From positions 1 to 53,790 of the forward strand of contig CANGYY010000015.1 in NCBI GenBank assembly GCA_947458585.1: a stretch of 53,790 nucleotides of DNA, read 5' to 3'. The translations under genes were made by a program, and so were the position numbers. This DNA is from Cyclobacteriaceae bacterium. GTDB lineage: Bacteria; Bacteroidota; Bacteroidia; Cytophagales; Cyclobacteriaceae. How positions within the stretch are numbered: position 1 is the first letter of the stretch; each line of letters opens with the position of its first letter. Under the pieces are notes generated by a model. That model did no database searches. It was not told the origin of the DNA and worked only from the letters and a program-made list of their open reading frames with translations. Shown piece by piece: positions 28,231 through 36,703 of this stretch.

Positions 28231-29388
28231 ATGGCAAAAATCCTAATTATCGACGACGAGCGCTTTATTCGTTCCTCCTTACGAGAAATCTTGGAGTACG
28301 AAAAATACGAAGTGATCGAGGCCCAAGACGGAGCAGAAGGTTTACAAAGAATCAAAGACGAGGAAGTGGATCTAGTTCTTTGTGATGTAAAAATGCCCAT
28401 ACTCGATGGAATGGATGTCTTGGATCAAGTCAAGCAATTGGATCGCTCTCCTCAATTTATCATGATTTCGGCACACGGCACGATTGAAACAGCCGTGGAA
28501 GCCACCAAAAAAGGGGCCTTTGATTTTATTTCCAAGCCACCAGATCTCAATAGACTGCTACTAACAGTTCGCAACGCATTGGACAAAAAACAATTGGTTA
28601 CCGAAACCAAAGTGTTGAAGAAAAAGCTGTCCAAGAAATTTGATATGGTAGGGGAATCCCCTGCCCTACTAACTGTAAAAGATACCATTGAGAAAGTAGC
28701 CCCTACAGATGCTCGCGTATTGATCACAGGTCAAAATGGAACAGGGAAGGAACTCGTTGCACATTGGGTCCATGAAAAAAGCAAGCGACAAGAAATGCCT
28801 TATGTGGCTGTAAACTGTGCTGCCATTCCTTCTGAATTAATTGAATCGGAACTTTTTGGACACGAAAAAGGATCCTTTACCTCTGCACACAAGCAGCGTT
28901 CGGGTAAGTTTGAACAAGCCGACGGGGGTACTCTTTTTCTTGATGAAATTGGGGACATGTCCCTTTCTGCACAATCCAAAGTATTGCGAGCACTTCAGGA
29001 AAACCTAATCAACAGAGTGGGTAGCGACAAAGACATCAAGGTGGATGTTCGGGTACTGGCAGCTACAAATAAAGATCTTAAGAAGGAAATTGAAGCAGGC
29101 CGCTTTCGAGAGGATTTGTACCACCGCTTGAGTGTGATTTTGATCCATGTTCCTCCTCTTAAGGATCGAAAAGAAGACATTCCACTTCTACTAGATAAAT
29201 TTCTAGAGGACATCGCTCAGGAGAATGGAAGTGTTAAGAAAAAAATCAGCAAGGAAGCTTTAGCACGACTACAAGAATTACCTTGGACTGGGAATATACG
29301 CGAACTGCGAAACGTAGTCGAACGACTGGTAATCTTGGGAGAGACTACCATCAGTTTAGAGGATGTAAAAAAATATGCTGACTACTAA
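28231..29388 (+). CDS. NtrC-like response regulator (REC + sigma-54 AAA+) without DNA-binding domain
   Basis: 385 residues. Receiver domain (1-118) with acidic pocket D8/D9, phospho-acceptor D52 in LCDVKMP, and the conserved lysine in SKPP (about 102). AAA+ domain (about 137-370): Walker A GQNGTGKE (167-174), the sigma-54 contact loop reads GSFTSA (214-219) instead of GAFTGA, Walker B LFLDEIGD (235-242), arginine finger region GRFREDLYHRLSV (290-302). The protein stops at KKYADY, right after the AAA+ lid, so the Fis-type helix-turn-helix is absent. Such regulators may activate sigma-54 from solution or act without DNA contact. It starts 14 bp after rnpB and ends in a strong terminator. Confidence 0.92.
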   Translation: MAKILIIDDERFIRSSLREILEYEKYEVIEAQDGAEGLQRIKDEEVDLVLCDVKMPILDGMDVLDQVKQLDRSPQFIMISAHGTIETAVEATKKGAFDFISKPPDLNRLLLTVRNALDKKQLVTETKVLKKKLSKKFDMVGESPALLTVKDTIEKVAPTDARVLITGQNGTGKELVAHWVHEKSKRQEMPYVAVNCAAIPSELIESELFGHEKGSFTSAHKQRSGKFEQADGGTLFLDEIGDMSLSAQSKVLRALQENLINRVGSDKDIKVDVRVLAATNKDLKKEIEAGRFREDLYHRLSVILIHVPPLKDRKEDIPLLLDKFLEDIAQENGSVKKKISKEALARLQELPWTGNIRELRNVVERLVILGETTISLEDVKKYADY

Positions 29389-29400
29389 GTCAGCATATTT
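29371..29400. terminator. Bidirectional terminator overlapping the regulator stop
   Basis: A 13-bp perfect stem (29371-29383 / 29388-29400, loop ACTA) contains the stop codon, followed by a T run to 29405. The convergent small lipoprotein gene ends at 29404. Confidence 0.88.
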
Positions 29401-29403
29401 TTT

Positions 29404-29523
29404 TTAACTCAATCCCTTTTTAGGAGTAATTTCTTTGGCATAAGCCGGACAAGGTCTGGTGGATGCACAAGAGGCCAAAGCTAAAAGTGAAATGACGAGC
29501 GCTAGGGAGGCAATACGTTTCAT
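29404..29523 (-). CDS. Tiny lipoprotein (39 residues)
   Basis: A complete ORF from ATG (29523) to TAA. It starts MKRIASLALVISLLALASC: two basic residues, a hydrophobic core, and lipobox LASC with the modified cysteine at C19. The mature peptide is only 21 residues (C19-S39), containing a second cysteine in RPCPAYA, and ends KKGLS. Signal architecture and codon use look genuine, and the gene ends precisely at the bidirectional terminator at 29371-29400. It is divorced from neighbours: the LuxE-like gene upstream on the same strand ends 81 bp away. Short CPAY-bearing lipoproteins recur in Bacteroidota, but I know no function. Confidence 0.8.
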   Translation of the reverse strand: MKRIASLALVISLLALASCASTRPCPAYAKEITPKKGLS

Positions 29524-29604
29524 AGAAGATCGATTAGATAACTAAAGATGTTTATTAATTTTTTCTAAAGCAATAACTGAACCAAAAGGTTGCATCCCTA
29601 AAAA

Positions 29605-30600
29605 TTACTGAACCAATAAGTTACAACCACGCAATTCGGAATGATCAAATCTGCCTAGAACTTCTAAAAACCCATTTTCATCCCATTTCCCAATATCCTG
29701 GGTTTCAATAAAAGCACAAGAATGAAAATTAGCCAGGTCGATTAAATTAATCCCGCCTTGACTCCGACTCGCTGGACTGAAGGGGTCATTGAGGTCACGA
29801 AGTACCACACGCATGCAAGTTGGCACAAGGTATTTTCCTTTCTCTTTGGAGTAGACTTGTGAAAGGAGTTCGGTCATCCCATACTCGGAATGAATCGAGT
29901 CCACTTTAAAAAATGCACACAGCTGTTCGTGGACCTCTTCACGAATCATCTCTTTCCTTCTTCCCTTCATTCCTCCCGTTTCCATGACGATCAAATTGGG
30001 AAATCCCTCAAAAGACTCCTTAGATTCCGCCAAATCCAATAAGGCAAAAGTGACTCCTAAAAGCAATACTTTCCGGCTTCCAGAAGCGAGCGTAGCTAAT
30101 TGATGCAAAAGTTCCTGTTGATTGTACAAGTAAAAACCCGAAGCCTCCGACTTGCTTTCCTTGATAAAATGACTCGCCATAGCTACAAGGCTGCTTCCTG
30201 GACGTTCCAAATAAGCAGGAAGCAAGGCCAACACATGGAAATCGGACAAGGGACCATATGCTTTTTCAAATAACTGTTGGGCATGGTTGAGGTAAAACTC
30301 CTCGGACCAAATCAGGTGCTTGCTTGTAATCATTCCTGTAGTACCACTGCTGCTGTACACCTGAGAAGCGGAATTGGGTTTTCCACAATAAATAAGGCTG
30401 TCTTTAAAAAATTGTATGGGTAAAAAAGGAATATCTTCTACCTTTTGAATGCTTGTGGGATGAATTTTTCTTGCCTTCAAGTAGGCTGCATAAATTGGGT
30501 TGTTTTGGGCCTGAAATTGGGCCAATTCCAGAGCAAAATCATCAAAATGATCCAATGTCAAGGTTTCCAACCTTTTTGAAAAACTTTTAAATTCTTGCAT
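29605..30600 (-). CDS. LuxE-like acyl-protein synthetase/acyltransferase
   Basis: 331 residues resembling the LuxE family, the acyl-activating component of bioluminescent fatty-acid reductases, distantly related to AMP-forming ligases. The adenylation-type P-loop is SSSGTTGMITSKH (about 88-100). Downstream there is METGGMKGRRKEM (about 209), and SEYGMTELLSQVY (about 237), like the YGxTE motif of AMP ligases. No LuxC reductase or luciferase gene lies nearby, so it is not a lux operon. It probably activates a carboxylic acid as an adenylate and transfers it to an unknown acceptor. Cytoplasmic. A short AT-rich gap with two divergent starts separates it from the lipoprotein gene at 30667. Confidence 0.82.
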   Translation of the reverse strand: MQEFKSFSKRLETLTLDHFDDFALELAQFQAQNNPIYAAYLKARKIHPTSIQKVEDIPFLPIQFFKDSLIYCGKPNSASQVYSSSGTTGMITSKHLIWSEEFYLNHAQQLFEKAYGPLSDFHVLALLPAYLERPGSSLVAMASHFIKESKSEASGFYLYNQQELLHQLATLASGSRKVLLLGVTFALLDLAESKESFEGFPNLIVMETGGMKGRRKEMIREEVHEQLCAFFKVDSIHSEYGMTELLSQVYSKEKGKYLVPTCMRVVLRDLNDPFSPASRSQGGINLIDLANFHSCAFIETQDIGKWDENGFLEVLGRFDHSELRGCNLLVQ

Positions 30601-30666
30601 CGTTTTATATCTTGGCTCCTCCTAACAGAATGCCCTTGTTTCGGAATGTAAATGTACCCTCATCTC

Positions 30667-31341
30667 ATGCGTTTGAAAAACTATTCTTATTTATTGTTTG
30701 GTTTTGCTTTGTTGGGGTACTCCTGCATTAGCCCTCCAGAAAATTTTCCAAGTAAACCAGAAATTGAATTTTCTAGTTTGGAATATGTGGGAACTCCCGG
30801 TCAAGACTCTCTACTCCTCACCTTAAATTTCAAAGATGCTGAAGGTGATTTAGGATTAGCGGCTACAGACATCAACCCACCCTTTAACCCGCTCGTCTAC
30901 AAAAGAGACGCTTCTGGAGCCTTAATCACTTATTCAAAAAGACCAAGCAATGCTCCAAGTTACAATCCCATTGACTGGGTAATTGATCCCATCGTAAACA
31001 ATGTGATTGTCAAGGATACGGTTTGGGTGGAAAAAAACGAAAACCAATACAATATTTTCGTGCGCTTTTTCATCAAGCGAAATGGACAGTTTCGAGAATT
31101 TAAATGGCAAGATCCTCCCTTCTACACCACCTTCAATGGAAGGTTTCCTAGAATTTTGAATACCAATGTCGGGCAAGCAGTAGAAGGCAAAATCACTTAT
31201 AGAATGCTTTCGTCAGGGTGGGAATCCATATTTAGAACAGACACACTACGAATTGATGTGCAAATCCAGGATAGGGCTCTCAATCGTTCCAATGAGGTTT
31301 CAAGTCCTTCGGTCACACTCAAACAAATCACCAGGAAATAA
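30667..31341 (+). CDS. Lipoprotein of unknown function
   Basis: 224 residues from the ATG at 30667 (an in-frame ATG at 30652 adds five residues before the signal). The signal peptide ends at lipobox LGYSC (C20), so it is anchored in the envelope. The mature part has a repeat-like beta-sandwich feel: LLLTLNFKDAEGDLGL (calcium-type DxEGD motif also seen in PKD/cadherin-like Bacteroidota lipoproteins), a central DTVWVEKNENQYNIFVRF strand set, and a closing DTLRIDVQIQDRALNRSNEV. No enzyme motif. Convergent with the E1 gene, separated by a terminator. Confidence 0.82.
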   Translation: MRLKNYSYLLFGFALLGYSCISPPENFPSKPEIEFSSLEYVGTPGQDSLLLTLNFKDAEGDLGLAATDINPPFNPLVYKRDASGALITYSKRPSNAPSYNPIDWVIDPIVNNVIVKDTVWVEKNENQYNIFVRFFIKRNGQFREFKWQDPPFYTTFNGRFPRILNTNVGQAVEGKITYRMLSSGWESIFRTDTLRIDVQIQDRALNRSNEVSSPSVTLKQITRK

Positions 31342-31370
31342 AAAAAGCTAGTCTCTCGACTAGCTTTTTT
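31341..31370. terminator. Bidirectional terminator between lipoprotein and E1 genes
   Basis: A 13-bp perfect stem AAAAAAGCTAGTC / GACTAGCTTTTTT with loop TCTC. The A and T flanks serve both strands. Confidence 0.9.
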
Positions 31371-33782
31371 TTATAGTAAGGGATACTTTTTGGGATTGGA
31401 CTCATGCATAATCTGGTAGACTTTCTCTACTAGATCTTCTACGCTCGGTTTGGAAAAATAATCCCCATCTGTGGAATAGGCAGGGCGATGGGCTTGAGCC
31501 GCTAGGGTTTGTGGTGCAGCATCCAAGTAGGCATAGACCCCTTGATGGTCCAGTACTTGCTGCATCATGAAGGCAGTACCTCCTCCTGGTACATCTTCAT
31601 CCGCAAACAATACCCGGTTGGTTTTTTGAATCGATTGACCAATTACTCCCTGGGTATCAAAAGGCAAAAGGGTCTGTACATCAATTACTTCCAATGAAAT
31701 CCCTACATCGGCTAGTTCGATAGCTGCATCCAGTACGATACGGCACATGCTTCCGTAAGTGACTACTGTCAGATCTTTTCCTTCACGCAGCACTTCTGCA
31801 ACACCCATCGGCACCGTAAACGCTCCAATATTTTGAGGCATTTGCTCTTTCAAACGGTAGCCATTTAGACATTCAATGACCAAGGCTGGTTCATCGGATT
31901 GAAGTAAGGTAGCATACATTCCGGCCGCTTGTGTCATATTTCTTGGAACGCACACAATCATGCCACGAAGGCTTGATAAAATCATGCCCATAGGGGAACC
32001 TGAATGCCAAACCCCTTCCAAACGATGTCCTCTGGTGCGAACAATCAAAGGAGCTTTTTGTCCTCCCTTGGTACGATAGGTTAGCGTAGCCAGATCATCT
32101 GAAAGTAGCTGAAGAGCATACAATAGGTAATCCAAATATTGAATTTCAGCCATGGGACGAAGCCCACGTAAGGCTGCACCAATCCCCTGACCAATAATGG
32201 TACATTCTCGGATGCTGGTATCCATTACACGCCAGTCCCCATGCTTGGCCTGCAATCCTGCAAACGCTTGATTGACATCTCCTATTTTTCCTACATCCTC
32301 TCCTAGGGCAAAGAAACGAGGATTGTGCTCCAAGGTGTAGTCAAAAAATGCTTGCAAAATTTCTCGTCCATCTACCAAGGGCGAATCTTCGGTGACTTGA
32401 GCCGGTATCTCTTTGCATCTAGCCACAGCAAACTCAGTTTGGCTATACAAATGGCTGCTGTATCGATCTTGATTTTTTTCTTGCAAAAGTGCATACCAGG
32501 TAGTGAGGTCTTGCTTAATTTCATTTCCCTCAACACGTAGTAAAAACAAGCACTTCCGAATGGTACTGACAACATCCTTTCGGATCGGATTAATGGTTTT
32601 TTTGAGATCATCTGCCAACTGAAGTAAGGAAATCTTGCGTGAAGATTTCTCAGCTGTGGTTCGAATCAAGTCAAGAGCCTGATTTAATTCGGCCTTGATT
32701 TCGCTATTAAATTCATTCCAAGCAGCATCCTTTTGTCGCTTCACTTCGCCCTTTGCCTCAGCTTCAATCTCATCCAAATGATCAGAAGTGGCATATCCAG
32801 AGGAAACAATGTATTCACGAAACTTAAGTATGCAATCCCAATCTTTTTCCCATTGCAGTCTTTCTTTGGTCTTGTATCGTTCGTGGGATCCAGAGGTAGA
32901 ATGGCCTTGAGGCTGCGTCATTTCTTCCACATGCAGTAAAACCGGCACATGCTCCTCACGAGCCAATCTTCCAGCAGTAGCAAAGGCCTGATTCAAGGCC
33001 TCATAATCCCAACCTTTTACTCGCAGAATCTCAAAGCCCTTTTCCGAGTCTGTACGCTGTAAACCAAGTAATGCTTCTGAAATACTGCCCTTAGTAGTGT
33101 GAAATTCTTTGGGCACCGAGATACCAAATCCATCGTCCCATACGGCCACCACCATGGGCACTTGAAGGACCCCAGCCGCATTGAGCGATTCAAAAAACAT
33201 CCCTTCGGAAGTGGATGCATTGCCTATGGTACCCCAGGCTACCTCGTTTCCATGCACTGAAAAGTCAGTCATGTCTTTCAATCCCTTGTTGTTTCGGAAA
33301 AGTTTGGAGGCAAAAGCCAATCCCAAAAGCTTAGGCATTTGTGCCGCTGTGGGAGAAATATCTGCAGCAGAATTGTACTGTGCAGTCAAGGTTTTCCAAC
33401 TTCCGTCCTCATTCAAGGATCGAGTGGCAAAATGCCCATTCATCAAGCGACCTGCACTGGCTGGGTCTGCTTCTACATTCGTATGGGCATACAATTGAGC
33501 AAAATACTGCTGAACAGTCAATTCGCCCAAGGCCATCATGAAAGTTTGATCACGGTAATAGCCCGATCTAAAATCACCTTTTCGAAACGCTCGAGCCATA
33601 GCTACCTGAGCGAGCTCTTTGCCATCACCAAAAATGCCAAACTTGGCTTTTCCCATAAAGACCTCTTTTCTCCCCATTAAGGAGGCGTGTCTACTGGTAA
33701 CTGCCCATCTAAAATCTTCTAAAACCTGATTTCGCTGAATGGAGGACGCCTGCTGCACTTGATCTTGAATTTTTCCCGCCAT
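31371..33782 (-). CDS. Fused 2-oxoacid dehydrogenase E1 alpha-beta (2-oxoisovalerate dehydrogenase type)
   Basis: 803 residues joining E1 alpha (about 20-440) and E1 beta (about 470-795), as in many Bacteroidota. It decarboxylates branched-chain (or related) 2-oxoacids with thiamine diphosphate and acylates the E2 lipoyl group. In the alpha half the thiamine/Mg motif normally reads GDG...NN. Here it reads GNASTSEG (187-194) and WDDGFG (215-220), so Asp and Asn appear exchanged. Phosphorylation-loop-like HERYK follows. The beta half has ALGEDVGKIGDV (about 500) and RECTIIGQGIGAALRG. E2 and E3 are not in the window. A consensus promoter lies at 33831-33861. Substrate specificity (branched-chain versus pyruvate) is inferred. 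Confidence 0.9.
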   Translation of the reverse strand: MAGKIQDQVQQASSIQRNQVLEDFRWAVTSRHASLMGRKEVFMGKAKFGIFGDGKELAQVAMARAFRKGDFRSGYYRDQTFMMALGELTVQQYFAQLYAHTNVEADPASAGRLMNGHFATRSLNEDGSWKTLTAQYNSAADISPTAAQMPKLLGLAFASKLFRNNKGLKDMTDFSVHGNEVAWGTIGNASTSEGMFFESLNAAGVLQVPMVVAVWDDGFGISVPKEFHTTKGSISEALLGLQRTDSEKGFEILRVKGWDYEALNQAFATAGRLAREEHVPVLLHVEEMTQPQGHSTSGSHERYKTKERLQWEKDWDCILKFREYIVSSGYATSDHLDEIEAEAKGEVKRQKDAAWNEFNSEIKAELNQALDLIRTTAEKSSRKISLLQLADDLKKTINPIRKDVVSTIRKCLFLLRVEGNEIKQDLTTWYALLQEKNQDRYSSHLYSQTEFAVARCKEIPAQVTEDSPLVDGREILQAFFDYTLEHNPRFFALGEDVGKIGDVNQAFAGLQAKHGDWRVMDTSIRECTIIGQGIGAALRGLRPMAEIQYLDYLLYALQLLSDDLATLTYRTKGGQKAPLIVRTRGHRLEGVWHSGSPMGMILSSLRGMIVCVPRNMTQAAGMYATLLQSDEPALVIECLNGYRLKEQMPQNIGAFTVPMGVAEVLREGKDLTVVTYGSMCRIVLDAAIELADVGISLEVIDVQTLLPFDTQGVIGQSIQKTNRVLFADEDVPGGGTAFMMQQVLDHQGVYAYLDAAPQTLAAQAHRPAYSTDGDYFSKPSVEDLVEKVYQIMHESNPKKYPLL

Positions 33783-33830
33783 AGGTTGAATTTTCCTAAA
33801 TCGTTACACTTTGGGTTTATTTGCTGAGTT

Positions 33831-33861
33831 CAAAAATAGGCATTAACTGTGTATGTGCAAA
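33831..33861 (-). promoter_or_regulatory. Consensus Bacteroidota promoter for the E1 gene
   Basis: Minus strand: TTTG (33861-33858), exactly 19 nt, then TATTTTTG (33838-33831). This matches TTTG-N19-TAnnTTTG perfectly and gives a leader of about 45 nt to the ATG at 33782. Confidence 0.8.
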
Positions 33862-34165
33862 TTTTAAAAGACTGAATTCTCCCATTTAAAATTTGGTATT
33901 TTTAATTAATTTGAGAAATAACAAAATATTATTCTGTAAAAATTGAACTGTTCTTTATTTGGGGAGGTGTTGAGCCAGATTAGCCCTTCCTGATTTTTTA
34001 GGTAGTCTTAAAAAAAAATCAAAATATTTATTCAGAATAGCTCCTTTTTTAAAATTAAGTAAAGATTTCAAGGATAAAATGGAATAAACTTTTGAAAATC
34101 AATCAAAAACAGAATCGCTACCAAATAGTGTTTCTCAGGTAGGTGGGCAAACCTGTTTTGCTTAG

Positions 34166-34173
34166 TATCTTTG
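34166..34173 (+). promoter_or_regulatory. -7 box TATCTTTG of alanine dehydrogenase
   Basis: An exact TAnnTTTG match 32 nt before the start codon. The expected -33 site is not consensus. Confidence 0.6.
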
Positions 34174-34205
34174 CAACAGTACTATAAATCCAAATCGACT
34201 TTGCC

Positions 34206-35321
34206 ATGATTATAGGTGTTCCTAAGGAAATCAAAAACAACGAAAACCGAGTAGCGCTCACTCCCGCGGGTGCCAAAGAATTAATCAAAAGAGGCCACCA
34301 GGTCTATGTACAACAGACTGCTGGTCTTGGAAGTGGTTTTTCTGACGAAGACTACAAAGCTGCAGGCGCGAGTATTTTACCAAGCATCGAAGCTACCTAC
34401 CAAATTGCTGAGATGATCATGAAGGTGAAAGAACCAATTGAATCAGAGTACAGCTTGATTAAGCCGAATCAACTTTTATTTACCTATTTCCATTTTGCTT
34501 CTTACGAACCTTTAACTAAAGCCATGGTAGCAAGCAAAGCCATATGCTTGGCATATGAAACGGTAGAAAAAGCAGACCGAAGCCTTCCCCTTTTAGTACC
34601 TATGTCCGAAGTAGCAGGTAGAATGGCCATCCAAAAAGGAGCCAATTACCTCGAAAAACCATTGGGCGGTAGAGGAATTCTATTGGGCGGAGTACCCGGA
34701 GTACTGCCAGCCAAGGTGTTGATCCTAGGCGGAGGCATTGTAGGTACCCAAGCGGCCTGGATGGCAGCTGGTCTAGGTGCCGATGTGATCATCATGGATG
34801 TATCCCTTCCTAGAATGCGCTACTTGGCGGATGTCATGCCTGCCAACGTGAAGACCATGATGTCTAACGAGTACAACATTCGTGAACAAATCAAGCAAGC
34901 AGACCTCATCGTAGGTGCGGTTTTGATTCCTGGGGCAAAAGCTCCGCATTTGATCACCAAAGACATGTTGAAGGACATGAAAAAAGGTGCGGTTTTGGTG
35001 GATGTAGCTGTAGATCAAGGAGGTTGCATCGAAACCTGCAAACCTACGACCCATGAGAATCCTACCTACATCATCGACGATGTGGTACACTATTGCGTCG
35101 CCAATATGCCAGGAGCTGTACCTTATACCTCTACCCTAGCGTTGACCAACGCCACCCTTCCATATGCCATCCAATTGGCAGATAAAGGCTGGAAGAAGGC
35201 AGCACAAGAAAATGCGGATCTTTTACCTGGTCTAAATGTGATCCAGGGCGATATTGTATACAAGGCCGTAGCTGAAGCATTCGCTATGCCTTATACTCCG
35301 GTTGAAAAGTACCTTTCCTAA
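34206..35321 (+). CDS. ald: Alanine dehydrogenase
   Basis: 371 residues, normal length. The N-terminus MIIGVPKEIKNNENRVALTP is classic for Ald. Substrate residues are R15 (in NRVALTP), the lysine in MKVKEP (about 74) and the histidine in TYFHFAS (about 95). The NAD domain has LILGGGIVGTQAAWMAAGLGADV (about 168-190). It reversibly deaminates L-alanine to pyruvate with NAD in the cytoplasm. Monocistronic between its -7 box at 34166 and the terminator at 35341. Confidence 0.96.
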   Translation: MIIGVPKEIKNNENRVALTPAGAKELIKRGHQVYVQQTAGLGSGFSDEDYKAAGASILPSIEATYQIAEMIMKVKEPIESEYSLIKPNQLLFTYFHFASYEPLTKAMVASKAICLAYETVEKADRSLPLLVPMSEVAGRMAIQKGANYLEKPLGGRGILLGGVPGVLPAKVLILGGGIVGTQAAWMAAGLGADVIIMDVSLPRMRYLADVMPANVKTMMSNEYNIREQIKQADLIVGAVLIPGAKAPHLITKDMLKDMKKGAVLVDVAVDQGGCIETCKPTTHENPTYIIDDVVHYCVANMPGAVPYTSTLALTNATLPYAIQLADKGWKKAAQENADLLPGLNVIQGDIVYKAVAEAFAMPYTPVEKYLS

Positions 35322-35340
35322 CCGAATAGGCTACGTATCA

Positions 35341-35375
35341 AAAATCCCATCGAGGCAACCGATGGGATTTTTTTT
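35341..35375 (+). terminator. Terminator after ald
   Basis: A 12-bp perfect stem AAAATCCCATCG / CGATGGGATTTT with a 7-nt loop and extended T run. Confidence 0.88.
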
Positions 35376-35475
35376 GTTAAATACTCAAGAAAAAGATTAC
35401 AATTTGAAAACCAAGCTCCTTAAGCCATTCCAATAATTTCAAAACAAACACTTTAGTATAGAGAAATTCAGTTCC

Positions 35476-36039
35476 TTACTCAGGTCGTATAGATTTGGCC
35501 CATTCCAATAATTCAGCGCCCAATTCCTGCTGGAATCCAACTAAAATTCCATCAAAAAGCAGCAAAAAAGCACCTTGCAGGAGAATTGATTTTCCAAATC
35601 CAATCCATCTCTCTTTTTGCAAGCGAAGCCCCCGTTCAATCAAGAAAAAACCAACGGCCATGTACCCGAGGTCTAAAGCTGCATTGAAAAGCAGTACTTT
35701 TTCAATTTGCTGCTGGGCTGTCAGCACCTCCCAAAAATTGACCATCAACGAAACCTGGCTTGCCTGCCAAAATCCATACCCTGCAATCCCCAGATTCACC
35801 AAATTCCAATAGGCATTCATCTGGTGAAAGGCCTGAACTTGGCCTCGTGTCTGAAAGCTTCGAATGGTCCCTACCAACAAATTGAGTACTGCCCAAGAGC
35901 CAAGAATCAACATTCCTTGCCGATTGTACTCCAATCGGGTGAAATTGAAAACCTCCATAGCAGCCGAATCCTGAGCCATAGCTGGCAGAGAAAGTATCCC
36001 CAATAGAAGAAGTAGAAAAATGTAAAAGCGGGTCGACAT
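35476..36039 (-). CDS. Membrane protein of unknown function (about four helices)
   Basis: 187 residues. A signal peptide-like start (hydrophobic 5-18, cleavage near AMAQ), then a short conserved-looking segment FNFTRLEYNRQGMLILGSWAVLNLLVG (about 31-57), and further hydrophobic segments around 82-105, 116-135 and 147-170. I do not recognise a characterised family; comparable small membrane proteins occur in Bacteroidota under DUF numbers. It lies 37 bp after the LysE gene start-side neighbour on the same strand (LysE stops at 36077), so both may share a transcript. Confidence 0.75.
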   Translation of the reverse strand: MSTRFYIFLLLLLGILSLPAMAQDSAAMEVFNFTRLEYNRQGMLILGSWAVLNLLVGTIRSFQTRGQVQAFHQMNAYWNLVNLGIAGYGFWQASQVSLMVNFWEVLTAQQQIEKVLLFNAALDLGYMAVGFFLIERGLRLQKERWIGFGKSILLQGAFLLLFDGILVGFQQELGAELLEWAKSIRPE

Positions 36040-36076
36040 AGTTTATAAACCTACAAAAAATCTCGAAAGTTTGAAC

Positions 36077-36700
36077 TCATAAGTCAGGATGCAGGGTATT
36101 CCAAAGCATTCTTAAGCCAAAGAAACAAATCATTAGTCCAGCGAATACCTGTAACACCTTTCGAACTGTTAGGGACATCAAATGGGCCAACTTACCCGCA
36201 AGGAAAGCCTTCGCCAAGTCAAACCCAAAGACAGTAAAAAGTAAGGCTGCATAAAAAAATGCTCGATCTAAGATCCCCCAACTAGTTTTGATAGAAACCA
36301 TACTCGCAATAGATATCCAAAATAGCATAACAAAGGGATTGATGCCATTTATACCAAACCCTTGCATTAAGGCTTTGCCTTTACTCGCTAAAGATGGAGA
36401 AGAATGGCTAGGTACTGCTGTTATTTTTTTTCGAAAAAAACTGATTCCAAATCCGATCAAAATCAAGCCTCCAAAAAACCCGAGGTACTGTTCCACATTT
36501 GGAATAAAAGTCAAAGCTTGAACTCCAAAGTAAGTGACTAAAACATAGACCAAATCACTCAGAAAAACACCAAAGGCAAGAATGGCTGACTGCTTAAACC
36601 CATGATCCATGCTCGTGGTTACCAAAGCAAAAAAAACAGGGCCAATCATCATGGAAAGCAAAAGCCCCATCTCCAATCCTTCTAAAATCGCAGCAAACAT
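36077..36700 (-). CDS. LysE family amino-acid exporter
   Basis: 207 residues from the ATG at 36700; an upstream in-frame ATG at 36739 would add 13 polar residues. The later start is favoured because TACTTTTG at 36704-36711 lies between the two. Six hydrophobic segments in LysE/RhtB order: GLLLSMMIGPVFFALV in TM1 (the GPVFF/GP motif), GVFLSDLVYVLV in TM2, and GFGINGINPFVMLFWISIASM in the central segment (NGxNP motif). Predicted export of amino acids across the inner membrane; substrate unknown. Divergent from yggS. Confidence 0.87.
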   Translation of the reverse strand: MFAAILEGLEMGLLLSMMIGPVFFALVTTSMDHGFKQSAILAFGVFLSDLVYVLVTYFGVQALTFIPNVEQYLGFFGGLILIGFGISFFRKKITAVPSHSSPSLASKGKALMQGFGINGINPFVMLFWISIASMVSIKTSWGILDRAFFYAALLFTVFGFDLAKAFLAGKLAHLMSLTVRKVLQVFAGLMICFFGLRMLWNTLHPDL

Positions 36701-36703
36701 CTT

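Larger units (their letters stand above)
33783..34205. other. 423-bp divergent AT-rich intergenic region
   Basis: It carries the E1 promoter (33831-33861) on the minus strand and the alanine dehydrogenase -7 box (34166-34173) on the plus strand. The roughly 300 bp between them are AT-rich with T and A tracts. I see no credible ORF, RNA or long repeat there. Confidence 0.6.

Noticed and set aside
27945..28400. 151-residue minus-strand ORF across rnpB
   Set aside because: It is antisense to RNase P RNA and the regulator start; translation is serine/arginine-rich shadow sequence.
7826..30624. TAnCTTG boxes (about 7826, 24980, 30616) as an alternative -7 motif
   Set aside because: Each lies 40-60 nt or less before a gene, but no consistent -33 element was found and the motif is short enough to occur by chance.
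33840..34160. AT-rich stretch as a possible horizontally acquired remnant
   Set aside because: No ORF, repeat or integrase trace; AT-rich divergent promoter regions of this size are ordinary.
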